Positions 33,467 through 42,530 of a DNA stretch of 64,000 nt are shown one piece after another. Numbering within the stretch: position 1 is the stretch's first letter; every line of letters starts with the position of its first letter. Position numbers and translations under genes: made by a program. The notes under the pieces are model-generated. The model ran no database searches. It had not been told where the DNA came from and worked only from the letters and a program-made list of their open reading frames with translations. The stretch comes from Pseudomonas sp. 5P_3.1_Bac2 (lineage in GTDB: Bacteria > Pseudomonadota > Gammaproteobacteria > Pseudomonadales > Pseudomonadaceae), in NCBI RefSeq assembly GCF_025465995.1, contig NZ_JANLNY010000004.1, positions 496,001-560,000 on the forward strand. The letters are read 5' to 3'.

Positions 33467-35257
33467 ATGAATTTCGATTGCCGCGAGGCATTGCTGCTGA
33501 CCCAATTACGTTTGGGTTACGCGCGTTTGGGGTTTATCCCTGACCTAGAGCCCGAGTTCGCCAAGGCGCAGCTCCAGCAAGTGCTTGAGCGCTTGCCGCT
33601 GATTACTTGGACTGTCTTGCTGTTACAGGCCGTGTTCCTGTTTTTGGAGTGGCTGTTGCAGCCGCTGGAAACCAGTTCGGCGCTGTTGCCTCTTCGCCTG
33701 TTGGCCATATTCAGTGCCCTTGGCGCGTTATGGTATTGCCGCAGTAGTAGTCATCCCGCACCTACAATCTTGCGCGTTTATGTGTCGGCCTACGCTATTC
33801 ATGGTCTGTGCATGAGCGTGTTGGTGCATATCAGTTGGCTGTATGGCGGCCAGCAGGATTACGACTGCCTGTTCCTGGTCATGATGTTTGGCTACCTGTG
33901 GCTGGGTGGGCCTTTGCTAATGGTGAGTCTGTCGTCTTTGTTGTTTTGCGCTGTGTTTGTCGGGCTCTACCCGCTGATGGGCTGGGACTTAAATGCAGGC
34001 ATGCTGTACGAGGCGATTTTTCTCTTTGGCGCCAATGTGATTGGCACCATTGGCGCTTATTCACGGGAATACGAGCAGCGCAAGGCTTGGCTCAATACCC
34101 AGTTACTCGATCTGGCCCGGCTGCGCGCTGAGGATGACGACGGGCGCAAGCTGCGTCTGCTGGCGGCGGCCAGTCATGATTTGCGCCAACCACTGAATGC
34201 CATGGGCCTATACGTTGAGCATTTGCTGGAGCACAACCAAGACCCTAGCGTGCGGCATATCAGTCAGCGTTTGGCGGTCGCAGTGGAGCAGCTTGGGCGG
34301 CTGATGTTGTCGTTGCTGGATTTCACCCGTTTGACCTTGCCCGATGGCGTGCGCCCGCAAATCGAGCACTTCGCCCTGCGGCCGCTGTTGCTGCGCTTAA
34401 GTCATGAGGCGCAGGCTCAGGCCAAGAGCCAGGGTATCGAGTTGCAACTGCAATGCTCCGATCTGTGGGTGCACAGCGATCCCTTATTGCTCGAGCGGGT
34501 ACTGCGCAATTTGCTCATCAATGCCCTGTTGCATGCCCAGGCTAAACGGGTGTGGCTGTACGCCGGGAAGAACGACGACGGCGAGGTGGAGGTGGAGGTG
34601 GGCGACGATGGCCGGGGGCTGGCCGAAGATGAGCAGGTGCTGGTGTTTGAGGAGTTTCGCCAGCTGAATAACCCCGGACGCAAGGCCGAGCGTGGGCTGG
34701 GGCTGGGTTTGGCGATCGTTGATCAGCTGCTTCAGGCGCTGGGTCATCGCCTGCAATTGCATTCGGAGCCGGGTCACGGTGCGCGCTTTGTGGTGCAACT
34801 GCCCGTTGGTAAAAGTGCCCAGCATCCAGTGCCTGCGGCCAAGCCCCGGCCATTACAGGGGCGTGTGCTGTTGATTGAGGATGATGTCGACAGCCTCAAT
34901 GCGCTGACCACGTTGTTGCAGGGCTGGGGCTGCCATGTGTGGGCCTGCAGAACGTTGGCTGAAGCCCAGGTGGTGTTTGAGCAGTCGCAGGCACAAGTGC
35001 TGATCAGTGATTTTCGCTTGGCTGAGGACAATGACGGGTTGTTCGCTATTCGTGCTTTGCGTGAGCGCGGTGGTGCCGAGATCCCGGCCTTATTGGTCAG
35101 TGCCGATGTCAGCGTGCAATTGCAGGCACGCTGTGTCGAGGAGTCGGTGACGTTATTGGCCAAGCCGTTATTGCCGGCACGGTTGCAGCAAACCTTGGTG
35201 GTTTTACTGGGTGTGCACCGTCCCGCTACAGCCAGCCCCGTTCCCGGGCAGCACTGA
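33467..35257 (+). CDS. Hybrid sensor histidine kinase / response regulator
   Basis: A 596-residue inner-membrane kinase. A 5-7 helix membrane sensor spans residues 40-205, then comes a dimerisation domain with phospho-acceptor His237 in SHDLRQPLNAMGL. The ATPase domain follows (N box NLLINALLHA, G boxes DDGRGL and GLGLGLAI), and a C-terminal receiver domain (about 465-590) carries phospho-acceptor Asp515 in LISDFRLAED. The sensor has no extracellular loop of size, so it may sense within the membrane. Its 3' end overlaps that of the convergent LuxR-type regulator by 32 bases; that regulator is the probable partner. No attached output domain is seen. Confidence 0.92.
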   Translation: MNFDCREALLLTQLRLGYARLGFIPDLEPEFAKAQLQQVLERLPLITWTVLLLQAVFLFLEWLLQPLETSSALLPLRLLAIFSALGALWYCRSSSHPAPTILRVYVSAYAIHGLCMSVLVHISWLYGGQQDYDCLFLVMMFGYLWLGGPLLMVSLSSLLFCAVFVGLYPLMGWDLNAGMLYEAIFLFGANVIGTIGAYSREYEQRKAWLNTQLLDLARLRAEDDDGRKLRLLAAASHDLRQPLNAMGLYVEHLLEHNQDPSVRHISQRLAVAVEQLGRLMLSLLDFTRLTLPDGVRPQIEHFALRPLLLRLSHEAQAQAKSQGIELQLQCSDLWVHSDPLLLERVLRNLLINALLHAQAKRVWLYAGKNDDGEVEVEVGDDGRGLAEDEQVLVFEEFRQLNNPGRKAERGLGLGLAIVDQLLQALGHRLQLHSEPGHGARFVVQLPVGKSAQHPVPAAKPRPLQGRVLLIEDDVDSLNALTTLLQGWGCHVWACRTLAEAQVVFEQSQAQVLISDFRLAEDNDGLFAIRALRERGGAEIPALLVSADVSVQLQARCVEESVTLLAKPLLPARLQQTLVVLLGVHRPATASPVPGQH

Positions 35258-35840
35258 CGCAGGCGGTGCGGTTGTGCACCTTAAGTTCATGGAACAGCAG
35301 CTTGAGATGGGTCTTGACCGTGTCGGGGGAGACCCCCAGCTCACGGCTAATCGATTTATTCGGTAAGCCGTTGGCCAGTAACTGCAGGATCTGTTGCTGA
35401 CGCAGGCTTAGGGGCGATTGGTTGGCCGGCGGGGCGGGCAGGGCTTCACCTAGCAAAATCTGCTTTAAGGCTTGCCTGAGCGCCTCACCGCGGGTGCCTT
35501 TGGATATATAACCCAAGGCGCCTGCAGTGATGGCCGCTTGCACATCGCTGTTGGAGTCGCTGGCGCTCAATACCGCCACGGGAACCATCAAGCCTCGTTC
35601 TTGCCAGTTGCGCAGCAAAGCCAAGCCGCTGATATCGGGGAGGCCGAGATCAAGCAGGATCAGGTCAATGTTGTGCTGGTTGAGGCAATCGTCCGCGGCA
35701 GCGGCCGATTCGGCGGTATGAATTTTTAGCTCAGGGCACAGGGGCGCCAAGGCTAAGCTCAAACCGTCGAGGAAAATTTGGTGATCATCAACGAGGAGCA
35801 AACTCAGTTGCTGTGGGAGCTCTTGATGAATGCTGTGCAT
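35226..35840 (-). CDS. NarL/LuxR-type response regulator
   Basis: A 204-residue response regulator. The receiver domain (residues 12-125) has Asp18/Asp19 and phospho-acceptor Asp64 in LILLDLGLPD, and the C-terminal LuxR helix-turn-helix (about 143-204) includes LANGLPNKSISRELGVSPDTVKTH. The ribosome site gaggta precedes the ATG. It is convergent with the hybrid kinase, overlapping by 32 bases, and lies downstream of and co-oriented with the fadL-type gene. It probably receives phosphate from that kinase and may control the porin gene, upstream of which paired palindromes are found. Confidence 0.92.
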   Translation of the reverse strand: MHSIHQELPQQLSLLLVDDHQIFLDGLSLALAPLCPELKIHTAESAAAADDCLNQHNIDLILLDLGLPDISGLALLRNWQERGLMVPVAVLSASDSNSDVQAAITAGALGYISKGTRGEALRQALKQILLGEALPAPPANQSPLSLRQQQILQLLANGLPNKSISRELGVSPDTVKTHLKLLFHELKVHNRTACVSAARERGWL

Positions 35841-35901
35841 CGTTTACCTCGATGGGCGTAGAGGGCTACGCCCATGAGTATAGAACAGCCTGCTAAGAGG
35901 C

Positions 35902-37152
35902 TTAGAAACGGTAAGTCAATTGGGCACCCAAACCATGGGCGCTGTTACGGAAGTCAGCACGATAGTCACCGGAGTCTACTTTAACTTTTTCCTCACGCAG
36001 GTAGGAGTAAGCAAGATCGACGGTGATGTCGTCGTTAGGACTCCACGCTGCACCGAGGCTGACGGCTTTGCGGTCACCGGTAGGCATACGCGCCGCGCGA
36101 TCGGTGTTGTTGGTCGGCGATTGGTCGACGGCAAAACCGGTACGCAGGGTCCACTCCTTGTTCAGCTTGTAAGCAGCACCAATAGCATGGCTCCAAGTGT
36201 CATGCCAGTTTTGCTCTTCGGTGATGGTGGTCAGCGGGCCAGTGAGGAAGCCTTGCACGTCGTCGTTTTGTACCTTGATCTCTTGGAAGCGACTCCAGCG
36301 GGTCCAGGTACTGCCCGCATAGACAGTCCAGCGGTCGTTGATGTCGTGGGTCAAGGAGAAGTCCACCGACTCCGGAGTGGTCAAGCGCAACGAACCGTCG
36401 TACTTACCCGCTGAGGATTGGAAGATAAAACCACCGCCGTTCATAGTGGTATGGCCCTTGAGGCGATACTTGACCTTGGAGTGGTAAGTAATCCCGGCGC
36501 GAGTTTCTGGGGTGAACTCGTAGAGCATGCCGATGTTGTAGCCAACGGCGGTGTCATCGCCTTTAACCTTGACTTCGCCATCACCGGCCGAAGCAATCGG
36601 GTTTTTCACGGCGGAGGTCAGCTCACCATCGACGCGGTTGATGGTCGGACCAAAGCCAATAGAAAACTGCTCGTTAAAGCGATAGCTCAACGTTGGTTGC
36701 AGGGTCAGAACCTGCACCTGGCTTTTCTTGCCGTGGTAGCGGCCTTGGAAACTGCCTTCGTAGTCGGTCATCAGGCCAAACGGCACATACATGCCCAGGC
36801 CGAAGGTCCAGTCTTCGTTGAGCGGTTTGACGTAGTACCCCATTGGCACGCCGACCACTGGCACCATATCGCCGTGGTTGGTGCCGTTGTCGACGCCGCT
36901 GGCTTTGCTGATATCGGATTTGGCGAACAGTACCGCGGCGCCGACGCTGATTTGTTCGCGCTTGAGGCGCGACATCCCGGCAGGGTTGCTGGCAACTGTG
37001 GTGGCGTCATCTGCAGAGGAAGAACGGCCGGCAAACGAGGTGCCCATGCCGCTGATGCTTTGTTCATTAAGGGCGAAACCGCCTGCCATCGTTTGGCTGG
37101 CAGCGGTGGCAATAGCGATGGACAAACATGTTTTAACAATTTTGCGAGGCAC
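35902..37152 (-). CDS. OmpP1/FadL family outer-membrane transporter
   Basis: A 416-residue beta-barrel porin for hydrophobic compounds such as long-chain fatty acids or aromatic hydrocarbons. The signal peptide ends SQTMA; the mature N-terminus GGFALNEQSISGMGTSFAG and the NPAGMSRL motif are the FadL hatch signature, and the C-terminal strand ends in Phe (LGAQLTYRF) as required for barrel insertion. The start codon is GTG at 37152, supported by aaggag 7 bases upstream. It lies 61 bases upstream of the response regulator in the same direction. The ligand is unknown. Confidence 0.93.
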   Translation of the reverse strand: MPRKIVKTCLSIAIATAASQTMAGGFALNEQSISGMGTSFAGRSSSADDATTVASNPAGMSRLKREQISVGAAVLFAKSDISKASGVDNGTNHGDMVPVVGVPMGYYVKPLNEDWTFGLGMYVPFGLMTDYEGSFQGRYHGKKSQVQVLTLQPTLSYRFNEQFSIGFGPTINRVDGELTSAVKNPIASAGDGEVKVKGDDTAVGYNIGMLYEFTPETRAGITYHSKVKYRLKGHTTMNGGGFIFQSSAGKYDGSLRLTTPESVDFSLTHDINDRWTVYAGSTWTRWSRFQEIKVQNDDVQGFLTGPLTTITEEQNWHDTWSHAIGAAYKLNKEWTLRTGFAVDQSPTNNTDRAARMPTGDRKAVSLGAAWSPNDDITVDLAYSYLREEKVKVDSGDYRADFRNSAHGLGAQLTYRF

Positions 37153-37283
37153 GGCGAACTCCTTGTTTTTGTATGGGCGCTTGCTTGCTAGCAGCTAGAC
37201 CCGAGAGGGCAGCGCTAGTTCCCGATCTAGAGCCGTTTCTTAGTCGGATAAGTAATATTTATACGGGGTAATAGCGCGTAGTA

Positions 37284-37318
37284 CTTTAGGACTAAAGGTT
37301 AACGTCCTTAGCACTAAG
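37284..37318 (-). promoter_or_regulatory. Paired palindromes upstream of fadL-type gene
   Basis: CTTTAG-GA-CTAAAG (37284-37297) and CTTAG-CA-CTAAG (37307-37318) are two dyads of the same design, with centres 22 bp apart, two helical turns. They lie about 130-165 bases upstream of the FadL-type start. Such an array would suit a dimeric LuxR/NarL-type regulator like the one encoded next to the porin. This is inference from symmetry and spacing. Confidence 0.3.
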
Positions 37319-37392
37319 AGTGGGTGTGATTTTGTCCCGCGCTGGTGTAAGCCTCTGGCTATTGTCGCAGCGCGGGAGCTAATCAGATGGCG

Positions 37393-38247
37393 TTACTCGC
37401 CGGTTGCGACCGGGCGGCTGGGGTCGTTAATCCACTCGCTCCAGGAGCCTGCGTAAAGTTTAGCCAAGGGGTAACCGGCCAGACTCAGAGCGAACAGGTT
37501 ATGGCAGGCCGTGACGCCCGAACCGCAGTAAGCGACCACTTGGTCGGCAGGGCGCTGGCTGATTTGCCCAGCGAAGCGCTTGCGCAGGCGCTCGGCATCG
37601 AGGAAGTGTCCATTGCTGTCGAGGTTGTCACTGAACAGCGTGCACTTAGCTCCTGGGATATGGCCTGCCACCGGGTCGATCGGCTCGACTTCGCCTTTAA
37701 AACGGGCCAGGCCGCGGGCGTCGAGCAGGGTCAGTTGAGCATCGTGCAAACGCGCTTGCAGCTCGCTCGCGCTGATCAGCAGGCTGTTGTCCGGGGTGCC
37801 GACGAAATTGCCCGGCTGCACTGTCGGCTCATCTTGGGTGAGGGCGCCGCCAGCATCACGCCAGGCTTTAATGCCGCCATCGAGCAGATACACGCCGTCG
37901 CGCTTGCCCAGCCAGGTCAGCAACCACCAGGCACGGGCGGCAAAGGCGGTGGCGCCGTCGTCGTACAGCACCACGTTGCTGTGTTGATTGATGCCCCAAG
38001 CTTGGAGACGCTTGAGCAACTGTTCGGGGTTGGGCAAGGGATGGCGGCCGGTCACGCCTTTTTCGATGGGGCCGGACAGGTCACGGTCCAGATCAGCAAA
38101 CTGCGCGCCAGGGATATGCCCTTCGGCATAGCTGCGTTGGCCATAGTGCGGATCTTCGAGGGCGAAGCGGCAGTCGAGAATAATCAGGTCAGGCTCGTCC
38201 AGGCGTTGTTGCAACTGGGCGGCAGTAAACAGTTGGGCGAGTGGCAT
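37393..38247 (-). CDS. sseA: 3-mercaptopyruvate sulfurtransferase
   Basis: A 284-residue protein of two rhodanese domains. Only the C-terminal one has the active cysteine, in YCGSGVTACHN; the CG(S/T)GVT loop is typical of mercaptopyruvate sulfurtransferases, whereas thiosulfate-specific enzymes carry basic residues there. It transfers sulfur from 3-mercaptopyruvate to thiols or cyanide in the cytoplasm. The start at 38247 (MPLAQLF) is chosen because aaagga lies at the right distance; an ATG three codons upstream would overlap that site. It follows the leftward beta-propeller gene, 84 bases apart. Confidence 0.92.
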   Translation of the reverse strand: MPLAQLFTAAQLQQRLDEPDLIILDCRFALEDPHYGQRSYAEGHIPGAQFADLDRDLSGPIEKGVTGRHPLPNPEQLLKRLQAWGINQHSNVVLYDDGATAFAARAWWLLTWLGKRDGVYLLDGGIKAWRDAGGALTQDEPTVQPGNFVGTPDNSLLISASELQARLHDAQLTLLDARGLARFKGEVEPIDPVAGHIPGAKCTLFSDNLDSNGHFLDAERLRKRFAGQISQRPADQVVAYCGSGVTACHNLFALSLAGYPLAKLYAGSWSEWINDPSRPVATGE

Positions 38248-38331
38248 GCCGGTCATCCTTTGGCCAGGTAAGTGGCAGCCATCATAACCCCAGTGGCGCG
38301 GCGGGATAAATCCGCGCGACCGGGGCCTGGC

Positions 38332-39393
38332 TTAACGGATTTTCAGCTTGCCGATGCGATCGTTATCGAGGCTGCCGAAATACAGGTAATCGCCCACGGG
38401 TTTGACCGAGGTGACCATGCGCAGGTGGCTGCCGCTGGTGTCGTGCAGGCTCTGGATGATTTGCCCTTGTTCATTTAGCGCAATGGCAAAGCCATAGGAT
38501 TCCGCCTTGGGCCACAGGGCGCGGGGCAGCTTGGCCAGTTGCGCCTTGGCCCACGGCCAGCGGTGCAGCAAGTCAGCGTCGGCTTTGCGCGGTGTTGGCA
38601 GGGCGACCCAGAACGTGCCCTGGCGGTCGCCTTGCAGGTTGTCTGGTAGGCCTGGCAGGTTGTCGATAAAGATGTCGCTGCTGCCGGCCTTGTCGCCTTT
38701 GAGCCAATAACGGGTGATGCGATAGCGGTAGGTTTCATTGACCAGAACAAAGTCTTCCTGGCTCGACAGGGCCACGCCATTGGCGAAGTAGAGGTCTTTG
38801 AGCAGGACTTTGGTTTCACCCGTGGCCGGGTTGTAGCTGAGCAGGCGGCCGTGGGGGCGGGCCTCAAGCAGGTCGAGCAGATAGTCCGGCTGGGTGAAGC
38901 GGCTGCTGGCGTCGCTGAAGTAGATCAGGCCGTCGCTGGCGATATCCACGTCATCGGTGAACACGAAAGGCACGCCTTCGGCCTCTTTGCTCAGCACCTG
39001 GATTTTGCCGTCGGGAGCAATGCTCAGCAGGCCTTTATAAGCGTCGGCGACGATTAGGTTGCCTTGAGCATCAAAATCCATCCCCAATGGCCGACCCTGG
39101 GTGTCGGCAAAGGTCTCGACGCTACCATCGGTCTTAATCCGCAGCACTTGGCCGTTTTCGACCCCAGTGTAGATCCGGCCTTGGCTGTCGACGGCGGTGT
39201 CTTCGGGGCCGTGTACCTGACCACGGGCCAGCAACTCGGCCTTCATCAGGGTGTCATTAGGTTCAAGCGGGCCGCTCAGCACTGGCGCGGTGGGCGCCTC
39301 CCAGGCCAACGGATCAATCGGGCTGGGGGTGAAGAACAGATACAGCGCGGTGGCAAGCAAGGCAACTAGCAGCAGTCCTAGCAATTTACGCAT
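38332..39393 (-). CDS. SMP-30/strictosidine synthase-like beta-propeller protein
   Basis: A 353-residue protein with an N-terminal membrane anchor or uncleaved signal (MRKLLGLLLVALLATALYLFF) and a six-bladed beta-propeller of the strictosidine synthase-like/SMP-30 type. Blades repeat patterns such as GPEDTAVDSQGRIYTG, RPLGMDFDAQGNLIVAD and the longer strictosidine-synthase element around YFSDASSRF. Bacterial members are usually lactonase-like hydrolases of unknown substrate, probably facing the periplasm. The start at 39393 is chosen for the anchor and the aagaga site; the open frame extends to 39543, overlapping the upstream region of rnd. Confidence 0.85.
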   Translation of the reverse strand: MRKLLGLLLVALLATALYLFFTPSPIDPLAWEAPTAPVLSGPLEPNDTLMKAELLARGQVHGPEDTAVDSQGRIYTGVENGQVLRIKTDGSVETFADTQGRPLGMDFDAQGNLIVADAYKGLLSIAPDGKIQVLSKEAEGVPFVFTDDVDIASDGLIYFSDASSRFTQPDYLLDLLEARPHGRLLSYNPATGETKVLLKDLYFANGVALSSQEDFVLVNETYRYRITRYWLKGDKAGSSDIFIDNLPGLPDNLQGDRQGTFWVALPTPRKADADLLHRWPWAKAQLAKLPRALWPKAESYGFAIALNEQGQIIQSLHDTSGSHLRMVTSVKPVGDYLYFGSLDNDRIGKLKIR

Positions 39394-39561
39394 TGTTATT
39401 ATCTCTTTGGCGGCACATGGGCGTGTATTGATTGACCAGCTTACACAGCTCGGTGTCCTTTGCGCTGAGCACTGCTGAACAAATGTCAATTGTCGCTTGG
39501 CTGCCCTGCAGGCAGGCCTTTGGCGATATATACTGCGCGCCATTATTTGTGGGAGAGCCGT

Positions 39562-40695
39562 GTGGCGATTGAAAATCAGTGGGTGAGCGATGACGCCAGC
39601 CTAGCGCAGCACTGTGCCACTTGGCGCAGCTTGCCGTTTGTGGCGGTAGACACCGAATTTATGCGGGTCGATACCTTCTACCCGATTGCTGGCTTGCTCC
39701 AGGTCAGCGATGGCACCCAGGTGTTTCTGATTGACCCTTTGCTGATTGGCGACTGGACGCCGTTCGCTGCACTGCTGCAAGACCGCGCGGTGATCAAGGT
39801 GCTGCACGCCTGCAGCGAAGACCTCGAAGTGTTCTTGCGTCTGACCGGCAGCCTGCCGGCGCCCTTGTTCGATACCCAATTGGCCGCCGGCTACCTCAAT
39901 CTGGGTTTCTCCATGGGCTATTCGCGCTTGGTGCAGGCGGTGTTGGATATCGAACTGCCCAAGGGCGAGACCCGTTCCGATTGGCTGCAGCGGCCGCTGT
40001 CGGCCACCCAGGTGAGCTACGCCGCTGAAGACGTGCTGCATCTGGCGCAGGTCTACGACAAGCTCAAGCAGCAGTTGCCGGAGCAGAAATATCAGTGGGT
40101 GCTGGAAGACGGCGCCGAGCTGGTCAGCAATATGGGCCGCGAAACCGACCCGCAAGAGGCTTACCGCGAGGCCAAACTGGCCTGGAAGCTGTCGCGCCAA
40201 CAACTGGCCGTACTGCGTGCGCTGTGCAACTGGCGCGAATGCCAGGCCCGCCTGCGTAACCAGCCGCGCAACCGCATTCTGCGTGAGCACTCGCTGTGGC
40301 CACTGGCCCGTAGCCAGCCGGATAATCTGGTGAGTCTGGCGCGTATCGAAGATATGCACCCGAAAACCGTGCGCCAAGATGGCGAATTTATTCTCCAACT
40401 GATCCAGCAAGCCGCCGCTACACCGCCAGCCGACTGGCCGCCAGCACTGGCCGAGCCTCTGCCGTTGGAAGCCTCGGCCTTGCTGAAGAAACTGCGTAGC
40501 GTCGGCCAGCGTGAAGCGGAGCGCCTAGGCATAGTGCCGGAGTTGATGCTGCGCAAGAAAACCCTCGAGGCCCTGCTTAAGACCGGTTATCCCGGCGGGC
40601 CTTACCAGTTGCCAGAGTCGCTACGCGGCTGGCGACGTGAATTGATGGGCCAGGCGCTGCTCGATTGCCTGGCTGCGGCTGGAGAAGTGGTATGA
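39562..40695 (+). CDS. rnd: Ribonuclease D
   Basis: A 377-residue 3'-5' exoribonuclease for tRNA 3' maturation. The DEDD exonuclease domain shows Exo I in [10 protein letters not shown], Exo II around [10 protein letters not shown] and [14 protein letters not shown], and Exo III in YAAEDVLHL; two HRDC domains follow. The start is taken as GTG 39562 (MAIENQW in translation), which matches the usual N-terminus of Pseudomonas RNase D and follows ggagag; the frame opens to 39490. Its stop overlaps the ycgL start (ATGA). Confidence 0.95.
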   Translation: MAIENQWVSDDASLAQHCATWRSLPFVAVDTEFMRVDTFYPIAGLLQVSDGTQVFLIDPLLIGDWTPFAALLQDRAVIKVLHACSEDLEVFLRLTGSLPAPLFDTQLAAGYLNLGFSMGYSRLVQAVLDIELPKGETRSDWLQRPLSATQVSYAAEDVLHLAQVYDKLKQQLPEQKYQWVLEDGAELVSNMGRETDPQEAYREAKLAWKLSRQQLAVLRALCNWRECQARLRNQPRNRILREHSLWPLARSQPDNLVSLARIEDMHPKTVRQDGEFILQLIQQAAATPPADWPPALAEPLPLEASALLKKLRSVGQREAERLGIVPELMLRKKTLEALLKTGYPGGPYQLPESLRGWRRELMGQALLDCLAAAGEVV

Positions 40696-40985
40696 AGCAA
40701 ATCTGTTCGATCTACAAAAGCTCGCGCAAAAACGAGATGTACCTCTATGTGCTGCGCAGCGATGGCCTCAAGCGTGTGCCGGAACCGTTGTTAAACGCTT
40801 TTGGCACCGCCACCCTGGCCTTTGAGCTGGTGCTGACGCCTGAGCGCAGCCTGGCCCGTGAAGACATCCACAAAGTGCTGGAAAACCTCAGCGAGCAGGG
40901 CTACCACCTGCAAATGCCGCCGCCTGAAGACGAATATATCGAGCACCTGCCGGAAGAACTGCTACGCCGTAACGATCCGGTCTGA
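40692..40985 (+). CDS. YcgL domain protein
   Basis: A 97-residue protein of the YcgL (UPF0745) family. The N-terminus [19 protein letters not shown] and the C-terminus [17 protein letters not shown] pattern are diagnostic. Function is unknown, although it almost always follows rnd in gammaproteobacteria, as here with a four-base ATGA overlap implying coupling. The open frame begins at 40665, but the overlap start at 40692 gives the family N-terminus. Confidence 0.93.
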   Translation: MKQICSIYKSSRKNEMYLYVLRSDGLKRVPEPLLNAFGTATLAFELVLTPERSLAREDIHKVLENLSEQGYHLQMPPPEDEYIEHLPEELLRRNDPV

Positions 40986-40990
40986 GCCAG

Positions 40991-41935
40991 ATGCACCGCC
41001 CCGTTCAGGTCTTAATCGCCGAGCAGCAGTGGCAGCGCTATGGCCAGTTGTTGGCTGAGTTAGCGCCCGATGTGCAGTGGCTTGGCAGTGAGCAACCAGC
41101 GCAGTTGTTCGCCTACGCGGCGCAGTGCCCGATCTGGCTGGGCCAGCCGGACTTGCTCCAGCCCTTGCTGGCGCAAGGCTTACAACCTGATTGGCTGCAG
41201 TCCACCTGGGCGGGCATCACGCCCTTGCTGGCTCAGGGCTTACCCCGCGACTATCAGCTGACCCGCGCCGTGGGCATTTTTGGCCAGGTGATGGCGGAGT
41301 ATGTGCTGGGCCATCTGCTGGCCCATGAACGCCAGCTGTTCTCCCGTCATCAGGCGCAGCAACAGCAGCGCTGGGACAACCGCTTGCCGCGCAGTCTGGC
41401 TGGACGCACCGCGCTGATTGTCGGTTGCGGCGATATTGGCCACAGCGTGGCGCAGTTTCTCGCGCCTTTCGGCCTTGAGCTGCTCGGCATTGCCAGCAGG
41501 GCACGGCAGCAGGCGCCGTTTAAGCAGGTGTTGGGCTTGGCTGAATTGGATCAACTGCTGCCGCAAGCAGACTATGTGATCAACCTGCTGCCGGACACGC
41601 CAGCCACCCGCGATCTCTACGACGCCAAGCGCTTGGCTGGCTTTAAAACCAGCGCGCTGTTTATCAACGCCGGGCGTGGTGCCGCGGTGGTCGAGCAAGA
41701 TCTGATCGACGCCTTAAGCCATAAGCACTTGGCCGGCGCGGTGATTGATGTATGCAAACAAGAGCCGCTGCCCGCCGGGCATGGCTTTTGGACGGCAGAC
41801 AATCTGCTACTGACCGGCCATAGTGCCGCGCCCACCGAGCCCGGCTTAATGGCCCAGCTGTTTGTCGACAACCTGCGGCGTTGGCAGCATGGCCAGTTAC
41901 TGCACGGGCAAGTGGACTTTGGGCGCGGTTATTAG
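40991..41935 (+). CDS. D-2-hydroxyacid dehydrogenase
   Basis: A 314-residue NAD(P)-dependent 2-hydroxyacid dehydrogenase of the GhrA-like branch. The nucleotide-binding site is VGCGDIGHSVAQFL, the substrate-binding element INAGRGAAVVEQDLIDAL carries the usual Arg region, and the catalytic His is in LTGHSAAPTEPG. It reduces glyoxylate- or hydroxypyruvate-like 2-ketoacids. It follows ycgL by 5 bases and precedes ycgN, the standard order in Pseudomonas. Confidence 0.9.
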   Translation: MHRPVQVLIAEQQWQRYGQLLAELAPDVQWLGSEQPAQLFAYAAQCPIWLGQPDLLQPLLAQGLQPDWLQSTWAGITPLLAQGLPRDYQLTRAVGIFGQVMAEYVLGHLLAHERQLFSRHQAQQQQRWDNRLPRSLAGRTALIVGCGDIGHSVAQFLAPFGLELLGIASRARQQAPFKQVLGLAELDQLLPQADYVINLLPDTPATRDLYDAKRLAGFKTSALFINAGRGAAVVEQDLIDALSHKHLAGAVIDVCKQEPLPAGHGFWTADNLLLTGHSAAPTEPGLMAQLFVDNLRRWQHGQLLHGQVDFGRGY

Positions 41936-42021
41936 TCGGTTGATTTGTCTGTCAGCGCTTGGCCGTGGCGGGCGCAAGCGCTAGACTGCCGGGCTTTTCC
42001 GCAGGTTACTGTACCCTCGCT

Positions 42022-42471
42022 ATGGCCGCCAAAGTTGAACCCTTCTACAAACGCAAAACCCTCGCTCAAATGGATCAAGATGAGTGGGAGTCGTTGTGTG
42101 ACGGCTGCGGCCTGTGCTGCTTGCAAAAGCTGGAAGATGAGGACGATGGCAGCGTTTATTACACGCGCATCGCCTGCAAATTGCTGGATCTGAACACCTG
42201 CCGCTGCACCGATTACCCCAATCGCCGTGCCAGCGTGCCGGATTGCATCCAGCTCACTCCGGCTGCGGCTGATCAGTTTCAGTGGTTGCCACCGACCTGC
42301 GCTTATCGCTTGGTCAGTGAGGGCAAAGACCTGCTGCTGTGGCATCACCTGGTGTGCGGCGACCGCGAGCAGGTGCATAAGCAAAAGATTTCTCAAGCTG
42401 GGCGGATGCTCAGCGAAACCAGCGTGGCTGAGGATGATTGGGAAGATCATATGATTTTCCGCGCTGGCTAA
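42022..42471 (+). CDS. YcgN family cysteine-cluster protein
   Basis: A 149-residue protein of the UPF0260/YcgN family. Two cysteine groups are visible: [10 protein letters not shown] near residue 28 and [17 protein letters not shown] near 52, with further cysteines in DCIQL, PTCAYRL and VCGDRE. They probably bind a metal or iron-sulfur cluster. Start at 42022 fits the family N-terminus ([13 protein letters not shown]); the frame opens to 41959. Biochemical role unknown. Confidence 0.9.
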   Translation: MAAKVEPFYKRKTLAQMDQDEWESLCDGCGLCCLQKLEDEDDGSVYYTRIACKLLDLNTCRCTDYPNRRASVPDCIQLTPAAADQFQWLPPTCAYRLVSEGKDLLLWHHLVCGDREQVHKQKISQAGRMLSETSVAEDDWEDHMIFRAG

Positions 42472-42530
42472 ACCGCATGGGCCAAGGCCGTCTATGCTTG
42501 AATCACTGAGTTGCATTGTGGAGCTTTGCT

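Noticed and set aside
36418..37191. A 257-codon frame opposite the FadL-type gene
   Set aside because: The FadL protein has signal peptide, hatch motif and C-terminal Phe; the opposite frame has none of the signs of a gene.
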